Source: Saccharothrix sp. ST-888
GTDB taxonomy: Bacteria; Actinomycetota; Actinomycetes; Streptomycetales; Streptomycetaceae
NCBI RefSeq assembly: GCF_000955975.1
Contig: NZ_JYJF01000085.1
Location: forward strand, 1 to 32,392
Length of the DNA stretch: 32,392 nucleotides
Direction of reading: 5' to 3'
Positions 31,002-32,392 of the stretch are shown one piece after another (position 1 is the stretch's first letter; every line of letters begins with the position of its first letter). A model generated the notes under the pieces. That model searched no databases. It was not told the origin of the DNA and was given only the letters and a program-made list of their open reading frames with translations. The position numbers and the translations under genes are program-made.

Positions 31002-32392
31002 CGCTGAGCGCTCCTCGCGCTGGTGCCTGCGGAGGCGCGGTGGATGGTCAGCCGGGAACGCGGGGGCGCGGGCTGTTCCGGGGCGGCGGCGGGCCGGCCG
31101 GGTGCCTGGGTGGAGTCCGCCTCCGGCTCCGGCGTCGGCTCGGACTTCGGCTCGGACTTCGGCTCGGACTTCGGCTCGGACTTCGGCTCGGACTTCGGCT
31201 CGGACTTCGGCTCGGACTTCGGCGCCGGGACGGCGAGTTGGATGTCCGACAGGTCGACCGGGCGGGACTCCGCGTCCACCGCGATCGCCCACAGGCCGTG
31301 GTCCGCGCCGTACAGCGGAACGGCCGACTGGCAGCCGGTCTGGTGGTCCAGGTAGGTGATCGCACCGGCGTGCACGGCGGCGTTCCAGGTGTGCGACCGG
31401 CCGAACTCGTCCGTGGTGAGCAGCACCGCCTGCGCACCGTGGCCGCTGTGCAGCAGGGCTTCGGCCAGCCGCAGGTGCGCCTGCTCGCCGTCGCCCAGGT
31501 CGCGGAACTGCGTGCCGAGTTCGCGCTCGGCCCGGTCCCGCCCGCCGCGCTCGCCCGAAGGACCGTCCGGCAGCCGGGGGGCACCACAGGTGGGGTGTCC
31601 GGCGTAGCTGTCGAGACCGGAGAGCGACAGCTCGACGCAGTTGTTGGCGCGGCCCTGCTCGCGGTAGCCGCCGCCGTTGAGCACCTCGGTCCAGGTCCCG
31701 GTGCGCGGGTCGGGGTGCGGGGCGGCGAAGCCCTCGGCCGCCTGGGGCGCCCGGAGTTCGGCCTCGGCCTGGTGCGCGGGGTCGACCGGCCCGAGCCCGC
31801 CCGGCACACCGTACGGGCGGCTGTCGGCGATGGTGCGCTCGTGCTCCGGCCCGCCCGGCAGCGGCACGCCCCGGCGGCGCGCGATCCGGGCCAGCAGGTA
31901 CGCGGCACCGAGTTCACCGGTCGGCACGGCGGCCCAACCGGACGTCCCGTGGGCCTCGTTGGGCATCGGCAGGTCGGGGCGGCGGCGGAAGTCGGCCACC
32001 GGATCGCCGTAGGTCCGCGCCGGTGCGGGCGCGGTTCCGCCCGCACCCGCGCCCGGGTTCGCACCGAGGCCCGCACCCGGGAAGGGCGTGGCGACGGGCA
32101 TCCTGGGCGCCGCACCCGGACGGGCGTCCTGCGGCGCACTGCCGGTACCGACACCGATCACACCGCCGACCGGCTGACCCGCCGCAGTCGGCGCACCGGG
32201 CGCACCAGGCGCGCTCCCGCCGATCGGGCCGCCCAAGGGACCGCCCACCGCGCCACCAGGGGCGCCGGGCAGGCCGGGCGTGCCCGGGGCACTCGGGGTG
32301 CCCCCGACCGGTCCGGTCACCACCGGGCCGGCGCCGACCGGCCCGCCCACCGGACCACCGGTGGCACCGCCGCCGACCGAGCCGCCCACCGA
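30998..32392 (-). CDS. Papain-fold (Tox-PL-like) protein with Gly/Pro-rich N-terminus, partial
   Basis: The 5' end is beyond the window; 464 residues are visible. The first 125 or so visible residues are a Gly/Pro/Val low-complexity region (PVGGPVG-like). Then comes a domain with NNCVELSLSGLDSYAG, SHTWNAAVHAGAITYLDHQTG: Cys (codon 31639-31637), His (31393-31391) and Asp (31348-31346) in the order and context of Tox-PL, the papain-fold toxin/protein-glutamine deamidase family. The C-terminal tail has seven KSEP repeats and a basic end. This layout fits a secreted polymorphic toxin or effector, perhaps type VII-linked, with the downstream overlapping gene as immunity partner; the export signal is not visible. 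Confidence 0.75.
   Translation of the reverse strand, partial: SVGGSVGGGATGGPVGGPVGAGPVVTGPVGGTPSAPGTPGLPGAPGGAVGGPLGGPIGGSAPGAPGAPTAAGQPVGGVIGVGTGSAPQDARPGAAPRMPVATPFPGAGLGANPGAGAGGTAPAPARTYGDPVADFRRRPDLPMPNEAHGTSGWAAVPTGELGAAYLLARIARRRGVPLPGGPEHERTIADSRPYGVPGGLGPVDPAHQAEAELRAPQAAEGFAAPHPDPRTGTWTEVLNGGGYREQGRANNCVELSLSGLDSYAGHPTCGAPRLPDGPSGERGGRDRAERELGTQFRDLGDGEQAHLRLAEALLHSGHGAQAVLLTTDEFGRSHTWNAAVHAGAITYLDHQTGCQSAVPLYGADHGLWAIAVDAESRPVDLSDIQLAVPAPKSEPKSEPKSEPKSEPKSEPKSEPKSEPTPEPEADSTQAPGRPAAAPEQPAPPRSRLTIHRASAGTSARSAQR
31137..31220 (-). repeat. Seven tandem 12-bp repeats encoding KSEP
   Basis: Seven perfect copies of ggctcggacttc (84 bp), read on the minus strand as Lys-Ser-Glu-Pro. The perfect identity points to recent slippage expansion. 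It lies in frame within the toxin-like gene, so copy-number change preserves the frame. Confidence 0.95.

Noticed and set aside
31137..31220. CRISPR-like direct repeats
   Set aside because: The 12-bp units are contiguous with no spacers and encode KSEP in frame within a gene.

Overview
The window is chromosomal core DNA from a high-GC actinomycete of the family Streptomycetaceae. Evidence: third codon positions are almost all G or C, GTG starts are frequent, there is a chaplin fragment, a bldN-rsbN sporulation sigma/anti-sigma pair, and a rex-hemACD-hemB cluster in the Streptomyces arrangement. The unusual N-terminus of BldN and the long Rex tail would suit Kitasatospora or Streptacidiphilus as well as Streptomyces; the genus is an inference.

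Layout. 1-635 (+): the end of a chaplin gene and a small secreted protein. 908-9143 (-): a second secreted protein, then hemB, hemD (fused to a methyltransferase-like domain), hemC, hemA and rex, followed upstream by a DEDDh exonuclease and a glutaredoxin-like protein. Rex is the NADH/NAD+-sensing repressor. A Rex-type operator overlaps a promoter-like sequence just before rex, so tetrapyrrole synthesis is probably redox-controlled. A strong hairpin with a T-run separates hemD from hemB. 9253-13254 (+): a HAD phosphatase, bldN and rsbN. A GTAAC/CGTTGG-type ECF promoter lies between bldN and rsbN, which would let BldN drive its own anti-sigma factor.

13345-21143 (-): a PlsC-like acyltransferase, an SDR/epimerase-like protein, the 32-residue ribosomal protein bS22, an excisionase-type HTH protein, a phosphatase-like protein overlapping acuC, an MFS transporter, a HAD hydrolase and proC. 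21474-23028: three small membrane proteins. 23166-28694 (-): ilvD, a SAM methyltransferase preceded by a 45-codon copy of its own C-terminus, a TIM-barrel isomerase with a histone-H1-like tail, and a Ppx/GppA phosphatase. 28878-29633 (+): an alpha/beta hydrolase.

29688-32392 (-): the most accessory-looking part. A protein cut by the window edge has a Gly/Pro-rich N-terminus, a papain-fold (Tox-PL-like) Cys-His-Asp domain and a sevenfold KSEP repeat. It overlaps by 4 nt a gene that appears to combine a YrhB-like domain, a deaminase-like motif lacking its zinc cysteines, and a SUKH-4-like domain. This looks like a polymorphic-toxin/immunity module and is the best candidate for an unusual system here. 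Otherwise the window is mostly conserved actinobacterial housekeeping and developmental genes; no insertion sequences, CRISPR arrays, rRNA or tRNA genes were found.
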